Origin: an uncultured Sulfurovum sp.
Lineage (GTDB): Bacteria; Campylobacterota; Campylobacteria; Campylobacterales; Sulfurovaceae
DNA: 64,000 nucleotides
NCBI GenBank assembly: GCA_902727935.1
Contig: CACVAX010000041.1
Location: 17,516-81,515, forward strand
Reading direction: 5' to 3'
Positions 24,731 to 33,400 of this stretch are shown piece by piece. The notes beneath the pieces are model-generated. The model was given only the letters and a program-made list of their open reading frames with translations, had not been told where the DNA came from and did no database searches. Made by a program: the position numbers and the translations under genes. Each line of letters opens with the position of its first letter. Position 1 is the stretch's first letter.

Positions 24731-25447
24731 ATGAGTCAATTATTAGATATAGATGTGAACAAACCACTTGTAGCATTGTTAGAAGCACATGATATGGAAG
24801 TGGGACAAACCGAAGAGTATTTTTTTGTAGAAGGGCTTTTTCCTGGCATTGTGGCACAAGCATTTGAAATGGAAAACTTTGGTGAATCAGTAGTGGTGCA
24901 AGTTGACATAACCATGCTGTTTCCAAATGATTCTTTTATAGAATCTTTTGTAGCACAAGCTAAAACAGTAGAAGATGCCATAGACAATATTTTTCAGCAG
25001 TTTGAGAGTAATGTATTACATACTTTTATTATGGCATTTTGGGGAAAAGCTAAGAAAGTTGAGAATGGTGTGGGAACAGATATTTGGACACTTAATGGTC
25101 AACGTTATGAAGCTGTGATTTCTAATTATGGGTATAGAGGTTATGAAGATTTTGATAGTATTATTCCTGATATTGATAGCATGTATGATGCAATTAAGAT
25201 CTCAATAGATGCTTATCCTGTTACGAAAGATATTTATGCCATTAGGACTGTTTATACCAATGGAAGTAATGGAGAACAAATAACAGAAGGATTGATTAAC
25301 AATGAAGAGTTTCCAGAACTTCAAGAGGCTGTTTCTAAATTAGAATGGAGCAGAGCCGAGAAATTTTATTCTGTTCGTAATCTTGTATTACTGATGAAGC
25401 TTAGTGAAGGTGCTGAAGAACATATTGAAAAGCAAGAAGCAGTGTAA
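24731..25447 (+). CDS. Conserved hypothetical cytoplasmic protein
   Basis: I cannot name this 238-residue acidic protein with confidence. It has no signal peptide or membrane helix. Aromatic and acidic segments include VEGLFPGIVAQAFEMENFG, IFQQFESNVLHTFIMAFWGK and AVISNYGYRGYEDFDSIIPD. The mix suggests an alpha/beta fold like DUF6348-type proteins, which have no known function. A good Shine-Dalgarno (AAGGTAAG) precedes ATG. It stops 6 bases before the response regulator gene, so it is probably the first gene of that two-component operon. Confidence 0.6.
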   Translation: MSQLLDIDVNKPLVALLEAHDMEVGQTEEYFFVEGLFPGIVAQAFEMENFGESVVVQVDITMLFPNDSFIESFVAQAKTVEDAIDNIFQQFESNVLHTFIMAFWGKAKKVENGVGTDIWTLNGQRYEAVISNYGYRGYEDFDSIIPDIDSMYDAIKISIDAYPVTKDIYAIRTVYTNGSNGEQITEGLINNEEFPELQEAVSKLEWSRAEKFYSVRNLVLLMKLSEGAEEHIEKQEAV

Positions 25448-25453
25448 AAACAG

Positions 25454-26110
25454 GTGAAAATTTTGCTCTTAGAAGATGACCTTATGCTCTCGGAGGTCAT
25501 TGTTGAGCATCTTGAAGCCAGTGAGTATGTGGTGACAACAGTTTTTGATGGTATTGAAGCAGAAGATTTACTCTTTGAGACAAAGTTTGACCTTTTACTT
25601 TTAGATGTTAATGTACCCTTGCTCAATGGCTTTGAACTTTTAAAAAGTCTTCGAACATTAGGAAATACAACACCTGCTATTTTTATTACGTCTATGAACA
25701 GACCAGAAGATGTGTTAGAAGGGTTTGAATTAGGAGCAAATGATTATTTGAAAAAGCCTTTTGAAATGATAGAGTTAAAAGCACGAATTGATAATATCAA
25801 ACGTCAGTTTAAGTTGGATAATTCAGATATTATTCAAATTTCGAAGAGCATGAGCTATGATTTGTCACGTTATCTTTTACATATTGATAATAAAGAGATA
25901 AAGCTTTCTAAAAAAGAAGGCGAGTTTTTAAGCTATTTTTTACAACATAGGGGTGAAGTGCTTTCTGCTGATAATTTGATGGTGAATGTTTGGTCTTATG
26001 ATACAGCACCCACTTCGCCAACCCTTCGTACTTATATTAAAACTTTACGAAAATATTTGGGTGAAGAATCCATTACGACCCTTCGAGGGGTGGGATATGT
26101 ATTTAACTAA
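25454..26110 (+). CDS. OmpR/PhoB-type response regulator
   Basis: A 218-residue transcription factor. The receiver domain (1-118) has the acidic pocket LLEDD, phospho-acceptor Asp near 51 in LLLLDVNVP, Thr/Ser in FITSMN, and Lys in DYLKKPFEM. A winged-helix DNA-binding domain (about 125-218) ends in the typical SPTLRTYIKTLRKYLGE and TLRGVGYVF. GTG at 25454 is the start that gives the intact first strand (MKILLLEDD). Its 3' end overlaps the sensor kinase by 14 bases, so the two are a cognate pair. The stimulus and targets are not visible. Confidence 0.93.
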   Translation: MKILLLEDDLMLSEVIVEHLEASEYVVTTVFDGIEAEDLLFETKFDLLLLDVNVPLLNGFELLKSLRTLGNTTPAIFITSMNRPEDVLEGFELGANDYLKKPFEMIELKARIDNIKRQFKLDNSDIIQISKSMSYDLSRYLLHIDNKEIKLSKKEGEFLSYFLQHRGEVLSADNLMVNVWSYDTAPTSPTLRTYIKTLRKYLGEESITTLRGVGYVFN

Positions 26111-27248
26111 AGAAGAACGACGTACCCTTTTACAGTTTTTATTACTTTATCTTTGTTCTTCTTTTATCCTTTTTGCCATTATTGCTTATCTTTTTTATGA
26201 AAGTGAATCCAAAGCTTTTTATGAAAAAACACGTAATATTATGCAAATGAATGCTTCGGTACTTTCTGCAAAAATTATTCATGCTCATATGAGTGGAGAA
26301 AAGTTTTCCTTAGAAGAAGTCGTTCTCAAATATCAAGGTAGAATTGGTTTTTATGATAAAAATAATAAGCCATTGGTTACCTCTATTAATCTCAATATAG
26401 ATTTTAATAAAAATCTTTATGAAGACAAAAAAAACATGATATTGGTTGACAGCAGTACCCTTGGACATTTGGGTGTTGAGCATATTGTGATTGAAAAAGA
26501 GGGCATACAGAAAGATATGAGTAAGTTACAGTATCAAATATTGTTTTATCTTTTAGTTATTTATATTTTTTTAACCATTGTTGGTTATTTTTTAGCAAAA
26601 CTTTTTATTCAACCCATACAGCAAAAACGCATTCAATTGGACAATTTTATTAAAGACAGCACCCATGAACTGAATACACCCATAACAGCATTAATGTTAT
26701 CGGTCAATGCTCCAAAACTTAATAGTCCTCAAAATTTAGAACGTATTAAACTCTCAGCTAAAAGGGTTTCTGAAATTCATAAAGATTTGACTTATTTAAT
26801 GTTAGAACGTTCAAAAGAGCTTGTAATTGAAAAGTTATGTTTAAACACAATTTTAAAAGAAGAACTTAGCTATCTTTCACTCTTAGCTGAAAAGAAAAAG
26901 ATAAGCATCGTATTAGAAGATAAAAATCAAATTTATTTTAAAATAGACAAAGAGAGCTTTGTTCGATTGATTCATAACTTAATCAATAATGCCATTAAAT
27001 ACAATAAAGTTAAAGGTGAAATCAAAATTACACTTGTGGATAATTTACTTTTTATTAAAGATACAGGTATAGGCATTAAAAACAAAGATAAAGAAGCCAT
27101 TTATGAACGTTTTTATCGAGGGAATAATGAAGTAGGTGGTTTTGGCTTAGGATTAAATATTGTGCATAAAGTTTGTAAAGCTTATTGTATTGGTATTCAA
27201 CTAGAAACAAAAGTAGGTGAAGGAACTACTTTTGTCTTGAAATTTTAA
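26097..27248 (+). CDS. Sensor histidine kinase of the two-component pair
   Basis: The start at ATG 26097 gives MYLTKEERRTLLQF and a 383-residue kinase. Two membrane helices (about 12-35 and 140-162) enclose a periplasmic sensor loop of about 105 residues with no clear domain. The dimerisation helix carries DSTHELNTPITALML, with the phospho-acceptor His near 187. The ATPase domain has NLINNAIKYN (N-box), DTGIGIK (G1), FYRGNNEVGG and FGLGLNIV (G2). The HELNTPI form of the H-box is typical of Campylobacterota kinases. It partners with the response regulator upstream. Confidence 0.92.
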   Translation: MYLTKEERRTLLQFLLLYLCSSFILFAIIAYLFYESESKAFYEKTRNIMQMNASVLSAKIIHAHMSGEKFSLEEVVLKYQGRIGFYDKNNKPLVTSINLNIDFNKNLYEDKKNMILVDSSTLGHLGVEHIVIEKEGIQKDMSKLQYQILFYLLVIYIFLTIVGYFLAKLFIQPIQQKRIQLDNFIKDSTHELNTPITALMLSVNAPKLNSPQNLERIKLSAKRVSEIHKDLTYLMLERSKELVIEKLCLNTILKEELSYLSLLAEKKKISIVLEDKNQIYFKIDKESFVRLIHNLINNAIKYNKVKGEIKITLVDNLLFIKDTGIGIKNKDKEAIYERFYRGNNEVGGFGLGLNIVHKVCKAYCIGIQLETKVGEGTTFVLKF

Positions 27249-27276
27249 AACATGTTCTTCTTATTCTTCTTAGAAT

Positions 27277-28230
27277 TTATTGTTTTGCTTTATTAATATT
27301 TTTTAAGTGTTCATTATAAGAGTTTGTAAAGTCATGTACGCCTGATTTATTTTTCATAAAATAGAGATAATTGCTTGTTGCAGGGTTAAGGGCTGCTTCT
27401 ATGGCTTCTGTGGATACGGAACAGACAGGATAAGGGGGTAATCCTTTGTTGGCATAGGTATTAAAACCAGAAGTATCGGTTCTAATCCGTTTAGGCGTTA
27501 CTTTAACATGAGAATATTTCCCATAATTGAGTGTTCCATCCATTTGTAGAGGCATGTTTATTTTAAGACGATTATAGACCACAGAAGCCACGATTGGCAT
27601 CTCTTTGTTATTCGCAGCTTCTTTTTGAATAACAGAGGCAATGGTTAAGATTTTGAGCCACTCTTTTTTATCATATTTTTTTAAATGCTTCAAGGCTAAG
27701 ATTTTGTATCTTTTTTCTGTTTGCAGGACAAGGGTTTGTATGAGTTTTTTTTCTGAAATATTTTTAGGAACATGATAGGTTTCAGGCATAATTCCAGCCT
27801 CTTCATAAGATGCATACTCTGTATAAGCATTTTCTAATTTACTTAACATTAAATTTTGTTGTTTAGCCAATTCTTCCAAGAATATAGGACGTGTTTCTCC
27901 GGGTATAAGGGTAATAATATCAATGGCTTCTTTGGCTGAACTTAGTTTTTTCAAGAAATCAATACGGCTCATTTTATTTTTTCCAATGAGCAATGTCCCA
28001 CTTTTGGGAGCATCTAAAACATAGGCTAAAAGATACGTATCTAAAAGGGTTAAACTATAGCCTTGTTCTTTTAAATGGGCAATGACTTTAGTGACCGAGC
28101 CTTGTGGTAAGATAACGGTTTGGGTTGTTTTAATGGGGGAAGTAAAGTAAAAAATAAGTGCAATAAGTAGTAAGATTATCAGCATAAAAATCTTAGAGAG
28201 CAATGAGTAGATTAGGTTAAAAAATTTCAT
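27277..28230 (-). CDS. mltG: Endolytic murein transglycosylase MltG
   Basis: MltG cuts nascent glycan strands at the inner membrane and sets their length. The 317-residue protein has an N-terminal membrane anchor (about 10-30), a LysM-like segment (GSVTKVIAHLKEQG), and the YceG catalytic domain. The catalytic Glu is in SVIQKEAANN, followed by VASVVYNRL, MPLQMDGTLNYG, FNTYANKGLPPYPVCS and NYLYFMKNKSG. It is 12 bases downstream of the pqiC-like lipoprotein gene and is probably in the same transcript. Confidence 0.94.
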   Translation of the reverse strand: MKFFNLIYSLLSKIFMLIILLLIALIFYFTSPIKTTQTVILPQGSVTKVIAHLKEQGYSLTLLDTYLLAYVLDAPKSGTLLIGKNKMSRIDFLKKLSSAKEAIDIITLIPGETRPIFLEELAKQQNLMLSKLENAYTEYASYEEAGIMPETYHVPKNISEKKLIQTLVLQTEKRYKILALKHLKKYDKKEWLKILTIASVIQKEAANNKEMPIVASVVYNRLKINMPLQMDGTLNYGKYSHVKVTPKRIRTDTSGFNTYANKGLPPYPVCSVSTEAIEAALNPATSNYLYFMKNKSGVHDFTNSYNEHLKNINKAKQ

Positions 28231-28242
28231 TAATTATTATAC

Positions 28243-28794
28243 TCATTTATTATTAAGTGTATTAGCAATATTTTCCAATAATTCTAAATAGGCTTTTTCC
28301 ATGGCTTTTATCATCTCTTCTATTTTTTTACTACTCTTTACTTTTGTTTCAAAAGTTTTTGTTTGGGTACGATTATCATTGAGTTTAATGATGCTGTAAT
28401 TTGCTTTAAGATGCACTTCTTCATTGGATGCAATAAATCTTTTAATGGTTAAGCTAATCCTTTTACTACTCTGCTCACTTCCCTCCCAAGGATAGAGATG
28501 AACATTAGGATTATTCATGCTTTGTTCTAAATACTCAATAAGCATTTGGGTTAACTTTTTCTCCATGGGAATTAACCAATGTGCTTCGTCAATTAGTTCA
28601 ATCTGATAAGCTGTGATTTGTCGAACAATTTTATGCTCTTTGAGGTATTTAGGAACAGTTACTGTAAGAACATCTAAGTGTTCACTTTGGGTTGTTTGTG
28701 GTCGAACATCAAGTTGCTCACCTAAAGTATAAAACTTCTTAGAAGCACAAGCTGTAAATAGAAGCAGTACAAGTATTAAGAATAGATTTTTCAT
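28243..28794 (-). CDS. pqiC: PqiC-like outer-membrane lipoprotein
   Basis: A 183-residue lipoprotein: a signal helix and lipobox LLFTACAS (lipidated Cys near 16), then FYTLG, the standard start of the ABC-type transport auxiliary (PqiC/DUF330) domain. Also typical are VTVPKYLKEHKIVRQ, DEAHWLIPMEKKLTQMLIEYL and later strands. PqiC forms an outer-membrane ring that receives the PqiB tunnel in a phospholipid transport bridge. ATG follows directly after the pqiB stop, supporting coordinated production. Confidence 0.88.
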   Translation of the reverse strand: MKNLFLILVLLLFTACASKKFYTLGEQLDVRPQTTQSEHLDVLTVTVPKYLKEHKIVRQITAYQIELIDEAHWLIPMEKKLTQMLIEYLEQSMNNPNVHLYPWEGSEQSSKRISLTIKRFIASNEEVHLKANYSIIKLNDNRTQTKTFETKVKSSKKIEEMIKAMEKAYLELLENIANTLNNK

Positions 28795-30480
28795 TTAGTC
28801 ATCTCCTATAATGAGGGCATTGGATTTACGTTCAAGTGTTTTGGTAACTTTTCCCATGGATTCAGCTGTAAGGGTAAGCTCTTTCAAGGTTAAGGAAAGT
28901 TGTGCAGCAAACTTTGAATTGGCATTGTAATCTTGACTTAAAGTGTTTATTTGAGCTAAAGTTTCTGTTAATTCATACAGGGTTGCTTCTAAGCTACTTG
29001 GTAATGCTTTCAGGGACTCTTGTTGCGTAATATCATTAATGTTTTTGGCAGTTCTTGTATAGGTTTTAAGGGTTGTGTTAAGATTTTTAAGAGTTGTTTT
29101 TAACTCCAATAAAATATTATTAACAGGTTTTTTATTTTTTTCAAATATTTCAGTTGCTGAAGCTAAGAGTTTTTCTAATTGAAGGTTTTTAACTTTATTG
29201 ACTACTTGTTCGACTTCTTTTAAAATATTTGTATTTTGTTCCATTTTGATGGTTGGGAAAAGGTTAAACCCTCCTTCCATGCTTAAGGTGGCATGTTCAT
29301 TTTTGTCAAAGACCAAATCAATAAATTTACCTCCAATAATAGGGAGTAAACTATTGATCTGTGCCTTTAGCCCTTCATTGACTAAGGTTTCAATCATTTT
29401 TTCACCTTCTACAGCAGACCCTTTATGTGAAAAACCTTGGGTATGAATAATGGCATACACTTCTGATTCAACAGTTTTAGATTTTGTGCTAAAATGACTT
29501 GAAATATCGATGACCGAACCAACTTGAAATCCATTAAATTCTATGGGTGAACCAATTTCTAGTTGTGATATGCTTTCATTAAAAACAAATTTATAGACTT
29601 TGTCATTTGCTCCTCTCATAAGGTGTTTGGCTTTCATTTGGTTGAGGTTTTTATACAAAGGAAATAAATGACTCTTTTCGAGTGTTAAATGTTTGTTGTC
29701 ATCTAGGCTCTGTATGGGGGTATAAATAGAAATCCCACCTCTTGCAATTTGTGAAATAGAAGCAACATTGAGGTCTAATTTTCCTTTTGAAATATCTACA
29801 GAGACCGATGAGGTTGTATAGAATTGACTGTGTTGGTTGATGTATTGGGTATATTGTTCATGAATAAAAATTACAAAATTAATTCTTTTGCCATCAGGAG
29901 CAATACCAACATGTTGTACTTTTCCAACCTTTATCATTCGGTAATAGACATTAGAACCTTTTTTTAAGTGATAAGATTTGGGTGCTGAAAGTAAATAGGT
30001 TCTGCCTTCCATATCTTGGGGTGGTGCTTCTTCTAAGCCTATAAATTTTTGTTTTGTTTTCTCATTTTTTGTGGCTTTTAATTCAATATACGAGCCAGAA
30101 AGAAGTGTGTCAAGTCCTGTAATACCACTGGAATCCACATCAGGGTGTACAATCCAAAATTTTGCTGATTTATTGAGATACTTGGAAACATTTTTATTCA
30201 TACGTACTTGAACGGTAACACCTTCACCTATTTCCGAAAGGGCGACATTTTCAACTGTTCCGACAATAACATTACGAAGTTTAACATAACTTTGTTTGGC
30301 AACGAGTCCTGCATTTTCTTTAAAATCTATCTGAATAAGAGGACCTACTTTGGAGTAGTATTGAAAAGCTAACCATAAAGCAACGACCAAGGCAATGAAA
30401 GGTACCATCCAAATGGTGGTGAGTAGTTGAATGCCTTTTGATTCTTTAATTCGGGGCGTATTATATCGGTTATGAGGCAT
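28795..30480 (-). CDS. pqiB: Intermembrane lipid transport protein PqiB (MCE repeats)
   Basis: A single N-terminal membrane helix (about 23-43) is followed by three MCE/MlaD domains (IQIDFKENAGLVAKQSYVKL; PKSYHLKKGSNVYYRMIKVG; FNESISQLEIGSPIEFNGFQ), then a helical region to the C-terminus that stacks as a tube. This is the PqiB layout (three MCE domains). It should bridge periplasm between PqiA and PqiC. The start at 30480 (MPHNRYNTPRIKESKG) has AAGGA upstream; ATG at 30501 and GTG/ATG further up are less likely because they lie deeper in pqiA. It overlaps the pqiA 3' end by 11 bases. Confidence 0.92.
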   Translation of the reverse strand: MPHNRYNTPRIKESKGIQLLTTIWMVPFIALVVALWLAFQYYSKVGPLIQIDFKENAGLVAKQSYVKLRNVIVGTVENVALSEIGEGVTVQVRMNKNVSKYLNKSAKFWIVHPDVDSSGITGLDTLLSGSYIELKATKNEKTKQKFIGLEEAPPQDMEGRTYLLSAPKSYHLKKGSNVYYRMIKVGKVQHVGIAPDGKRINFVIFIHEQYTQYINQHSQFYTTSSVSVDISKGKLDLNVASISQIARGGISIYTPIQSLDDNKHLTLEKSHLFPLYKNLNQMKAKHLMRGANDKVYKFVFNESISQLEIGSPIEFNGFQVGSVIDISSHFSTKSKTVESEVYAIIHTQGFSHKGSAVEGEKMIETLVNEGLKAQINSLLPIIGGKFIDLVFDKNEHATLSMEGGFNLFPTIKMEQNTNILKEVEQVVNKVKNLQLEKLLASATEIFEKNKKPVNNILLELKTTLKNLNTTLKTYTRTAKNINDITQQESLKALPSSLEATLYELTETLAQINTLSQDYNANSKFAAQLSLTLKELTLTAESMGKVTKTLERKSNALIIGDD

Positions 30481-31081
30481 GAAAGTGTTTTCCTTTTTCA
30501 TGATTGATGATGAGGCGTGTATCAAAAGAGAGGGCTGAAAGCATGGTGAAAAATACCATTAGTGCAAAAGCAGTAGCACCAACCCCTGGAGATATTTGTA
30601 CGCCTGAGAAATGTATGAGTACAGAAAGTATAATGACCACAAAAACATCCACCATTGACCAAGGTCCAATGGATTCGGTAATGTAAAAAATCTTATGTTG
30701 ATCGAGTACGCTAGAGTGGGTTTTGTATTTTGAGGCGATAAGTAAATAACTAATCAGTAAAAACTTTAAAAGAGGCACAACAACAGAAGCCACAAGAATA
30801 ATAATGGCAATGGGATAAGAACCAAGCTCCCAAAGATGTATTATCCCTCCCATAATCGTACTTTCAGAGTTTACACCAAATTGTTTCGTGATTAAAATAG
30901 GATAAAGATTGGCAGGAATGTAAAGAATAATGGCTGTAATTAATAAGGCTAAAGTTCGGCTATATGAACCCTGTAAAGAGCTACTAATCTTACTATGGCA
31001 ACGCCGACACTTTAGGGTAATACTATTGTCATAATTCACTGTTTCACAGATATGACAACGTAAGTAATGTTCATCTCTCAT
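30470..31081 (-). CDS. PqiA domain protein, second half
   Basis: A 203-residue membrane protein with zinc-ribbon-like cysteines (CHICE and CRRCHS), four membrane helices and the PqiA signature LWELGSYPIAIIILVASVVVPLLKF. It corresponds to one of the two repeats of E. coli PqiA, which is a single chain of twice this length. It overlaps the first-half gene by 11 bases and pqiB by 11 bases, so the three genes form one transcript. With its partner it probably makes the inner-membrane component that feeds lipids to PqiB. Confidence 0.88.
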   Translation of the reverse strand: MRDEHYLRCHICETVNYDNSITLKCRRCHSKISSSLQGSYSRTLALLITAIILYIPANLYPILITKQFGVNSESTIMGGIIHLWELGSYPIAIIILVASVVVPLLKFLLISYLLIASKYKTHSSVLDQHKIFYITESIGPWSMVDVFVVIILSVLIHFSGVQISPGVGATAFALMVFFTMLSALSFDTRLIINHEKGKHFHAS

Positions 31082-31709
31082 TTATTTGTCCATATATTTT
31101 AGAATGCATTTCCCAAAGTTCATGAAAATTTAGACCTTTTGTAAGAATCATGTCAAGGACTAAGGTAAAAATAAAAGCAATAAAAGCTATGCCTATTTCT
31201 ATGTTGGCAATATCAAAAAGTTTGACCATTGCCACCAAAAGTGAAATAAAAAAAATGTCTACCATACTCCAAGGTTTTAAGTGTGCTAGTAAAATAAGCA
31301 GACGTTTTGTAAGGTAACCTGCTTTTTGTATTTTCATAAAAAAGAGCAGTAAAAAAGTAGAAAAAATAATGGCAATGGGGAAAATAAAAATGAGAAATAA
31401 AAACATAATTCCCACAACATACTGCTGATGTTCAGCTAAGACCATAAATAATGCCATAAGGGTTAGACTTTTTTCCATGCCTTGTATATTAATGCTCACA
31501 ATGGTAAACTGAAAAGCAATAAACAGTGAAATAGAAGCCGTTATAACAAGTGCTAACATCTTATCTAGCATATGTTTGTCATCTAAGTAAAGTAGTACGT
31601 TACATTCTGAACAAAAGGCTTTTTCATGTGCTTCTATAAGAACTTTTTCATGTAAGGTATGACATTTTTTACAAATAATAAGCTTGTCTAATTCATGTTC
31701 TTTAATCAT
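31071..31709 (-). CDS. PqiA domain protein, first half
   Basis: 212 residues with two cysteine pairs (ICKKCHT, FCSECN) and four membrane helices (about 48-68, 75-95, 98-130, 160-185). The segment LAHLKPWSMVDIFFISLLVA is the PqiA repeat signature. It is the first gene of the mltG-side operon, transcribed divergently from the small membrane protein at 31748. The split of PqiA into two adjacent genes is a domain-boundary split, since each piece has its own ribbon and four helices. Confidence 0.86.
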   Translation of the reverse strand: MIKEHELDKLIICKKCHTLHEKVLIEAHEKAFCSECNVLLYLDDKHMLDKMLALVITASISLFIAFQFTIVSINIQGMEKSLTLMALFMVLAEHQQYVVGIMFLFLIFIFPIAIIFSTFLLLFFMKIQKAGYLTKRLLILLAHLKPWSMVDIFFISLLVAMVKLFDIANIEIGIAFIAFIFTLVLDMILTKGLNFHELWEMHSKIYGQINER

Positions 31710-31747
31710 GTATAAATTATAGCATATTTTTATGTTATGATTTTGTT

Positions 31748-32392
31748 ATGAAAAAAGTAGCCATAAAGTTTTCCATAGATAAGCATCATGAATTTGATGA
31801 ATTAAAGAAAATAGCACAACAGTTACAATGTTTTATTGTAGAGGGTGATTATAAAATATCGATTATTATAAAGCAACTACAAGCAGATGAATTAATTAAA
31901 CTTGATATTAGCACAGAAGAAAATATGCCAGATTTTATAGAGCTTGTAGAAGCATTTAATGAGCAAGGAATCCAATATGAACTTTATAACAGTTTAGATG
32001 AAGGTTGGCAAAAGTGTGAACTTGATGATTTAGAGTTAGAGAGAACGCCTAAATGGTTAAGTACTTTAGTGGGTGTTAATATACTTTGGTACTTAGGAAT
32101 GACTTTTTTACAGTTCTTTTTTATCTATGATTGGTACAGTGAGAAATATGAATGGGGTATGATTGCTTCAATATTTACAGGAATTTTGACAGCGTTAGTA
32201 CCAATACTTGGCTCTTTAGTGGCATATTGGTCAGCCACAGAACTCTCTGACTGGAAAAACTACCAAGCATTAGGTGCATTTTTTATTTATTATATCCCCT
32301 TAGCACTCTTCTTTCTCTATTTAGCTTGGTTACTACTAAAAGCTTTTTATGCTGACCGTTGGTATAGATTTCGGCATCCTGAATTTAATTAA
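31748..32392 (+). CDS. Unknown membrane protein with N-terminal soluble domain
   Basis: Not recognised. 214 residues: a soluble, charged N-terminal half (1-105) with alternating hydrophobic/acidic segments (IKLDISTEENMPDFIELVEAF), then three membrane helices at about 108-128, 140-162 and 175-195. It ends YRFRHPEFN. The short gap and divergent orientation to pqiA suggest a shared promoter region of only 38 bases. No domain name or function can be assigned. Confidence 0.55.
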   Translation: MKKVAIKFSIDKHHEFDELKKIAQQLQCFIVEGDYKISIIIKQLQADELIKLDISTEENMPDFIELVEAFNEQGIQYELYNSLDEGWQKCELDDLELERTPKWLSTLVGVNILWYLGMTFLQFFFIYDWYSEKYEWGMIASIFTGILTALVPILGSLVAYWSATELSDWKNYQALGAFFIYYIPLALFFLYLAWLLLKAFYADRWYRFRHPEFN

Positions 32393-32434
32393 CAATTACT
32401 ATGTTATAGTTCCCACAACATTTAAGGAGTACAA

Positions 32435-33397
32435 ATGCATCAAGAGTTAAAAGGTTGGTTAGAGTGGTTGGGAATGGAAGCACCAGTGCTAACAGCATTG
32501 CATGGCGATGCAAGTGGTAGACGCTATTATCGTCTTGAAAATCACGCTAAAAAATTAATGGTGATGGATGCTTCAGATGAGAAAGCCTCTGTGCCTATTT
32601 TTATTGGTGTAGGGTGGAGATTGATGGATGCAAAAGTACGCATACCGACCATTCGTGCTTATGAACTCAATAAAGGCTTTATTTTGTTAGAAGATGTAGG
32701 TTCTACGCATCTGTTTGACTTTGGTGCGTTGGATAATCCCAGTGTTTATTATGAAAAAGCAATCAAAACATTGGTTCAAATGCAAGAGACTCCTTCAAAA
32801 GGGTTAGAACCTTATGACCAAAGTTTTTTACTCAATGAGATGAATCTGATGTTAGAGTGGTATCTTAAAGCACATTTGGGTCAAAAAGTAGAGTGTGTAG
32901 AGGGTCGAACGCTCTTAAGTGCGTTTATGCTTATTAGCAAAGAGGTATTGGCTCAACCCCAAGAGACCTTTGTTCACCGTGATTATCATGCTAAAAACCT
33001 TATGATAGACAGCGAAGATGAAATAGTTGTCATAGATTTTCAAGATGCACGTGAGGGGGGTATCACCTATGACTTGGTCTCTTTGCTTCAAGATGCTTAT
33101 GTGCTTCTTGATGCACGAGAGCGAAACAGATTGATAAAATTTTACAAAGAGCTAAAAGGCATAGAGGTTGATGAGGAGACTTTTATGCGTTGGTTTGACT
33201 TTACAGGATTGCAACGGCACATTAAAATATTGGGTATTTTTGCACGGCTCAGTATTCGTGATGGAAAAGATGCCTATTTAGACAATATTCCGTTGGTATT
33301 GCAGTACATTTTAGAAGTCGCTCAAAAATATCCTGAACTTCAAGGATTGGTTGCTCTTTTGACACTTGAAGAGCAAGACTCTGTGGGGTTTTTTTAA
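32435..33397 (+). CDS. amgK: AmgK-like amino-sugar 1-kinase (APH phosphotransferase family)
   Basis: A phosphotransferase of the aminoglycoside kinase fold. N-lobe: GDASGRRYYRL near residue 25. Catalytic loop: HRDYHAKNLMID (Asp near 184). Metal-binding: VIDFQDAREGGITYDLVSLL. The HRDxHxxNLM plus 'DFQDA...G-x-x-TYDL' pair matches AmgK, which phosphorylates the anomeric carbon of MurNAc and GlcNAc during peptidoglycan recycling. It differs from antibiotic-resistance APH enzymes, so I do not call resistance. A MurU-type nucleotidyltransferase, its usual partner, is not adjacent; selO follows 3 bases downstream. Confidence 0.75.
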   Translation: MHQELKGWLEWLGMEAPVLTALHGDASGRRYYRLENHAKKLMVMDASDEKASVPIFIGVGWRLMDAKVRIPTIRAYELNKGFILLEDVGSTHLFDFGALDNPSVYYEKAIKTLVQMQETPSKGLEPYDQSFLLNEMNLMLEWYLKAHLGQKVECVEGRTLLSAFMLISKEVLAQPQETFVHRDYHAKNLMIDSEDEIVVIDFQDAREGGITYDLVSLLQDAYVLLDARERNRLIKFYKELKGIEVDEETFMRWFDFTGLQRHIKILGIFARLSIRDGKDAYLDNIPLVLQYILEVAQKYPELQGLVALLTLEEQDSVGFF

Positions 33398-33400
33398 GTT

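Noticed and set aside
33050..33062. G6 run in the AmgK-like gene as a phase-variation site
   Set aside because: The frame (REGGI) is intact and matches the family motif; six G is too short to be notable.
32435..33397. Aminoglycoside resistance phosphotransferase
   Set aside because: The HRDYHAKNLM and DFQDA...TYDL motifs match AmgK-type sugar kinases better, and nothing else in the region suggests resistance.
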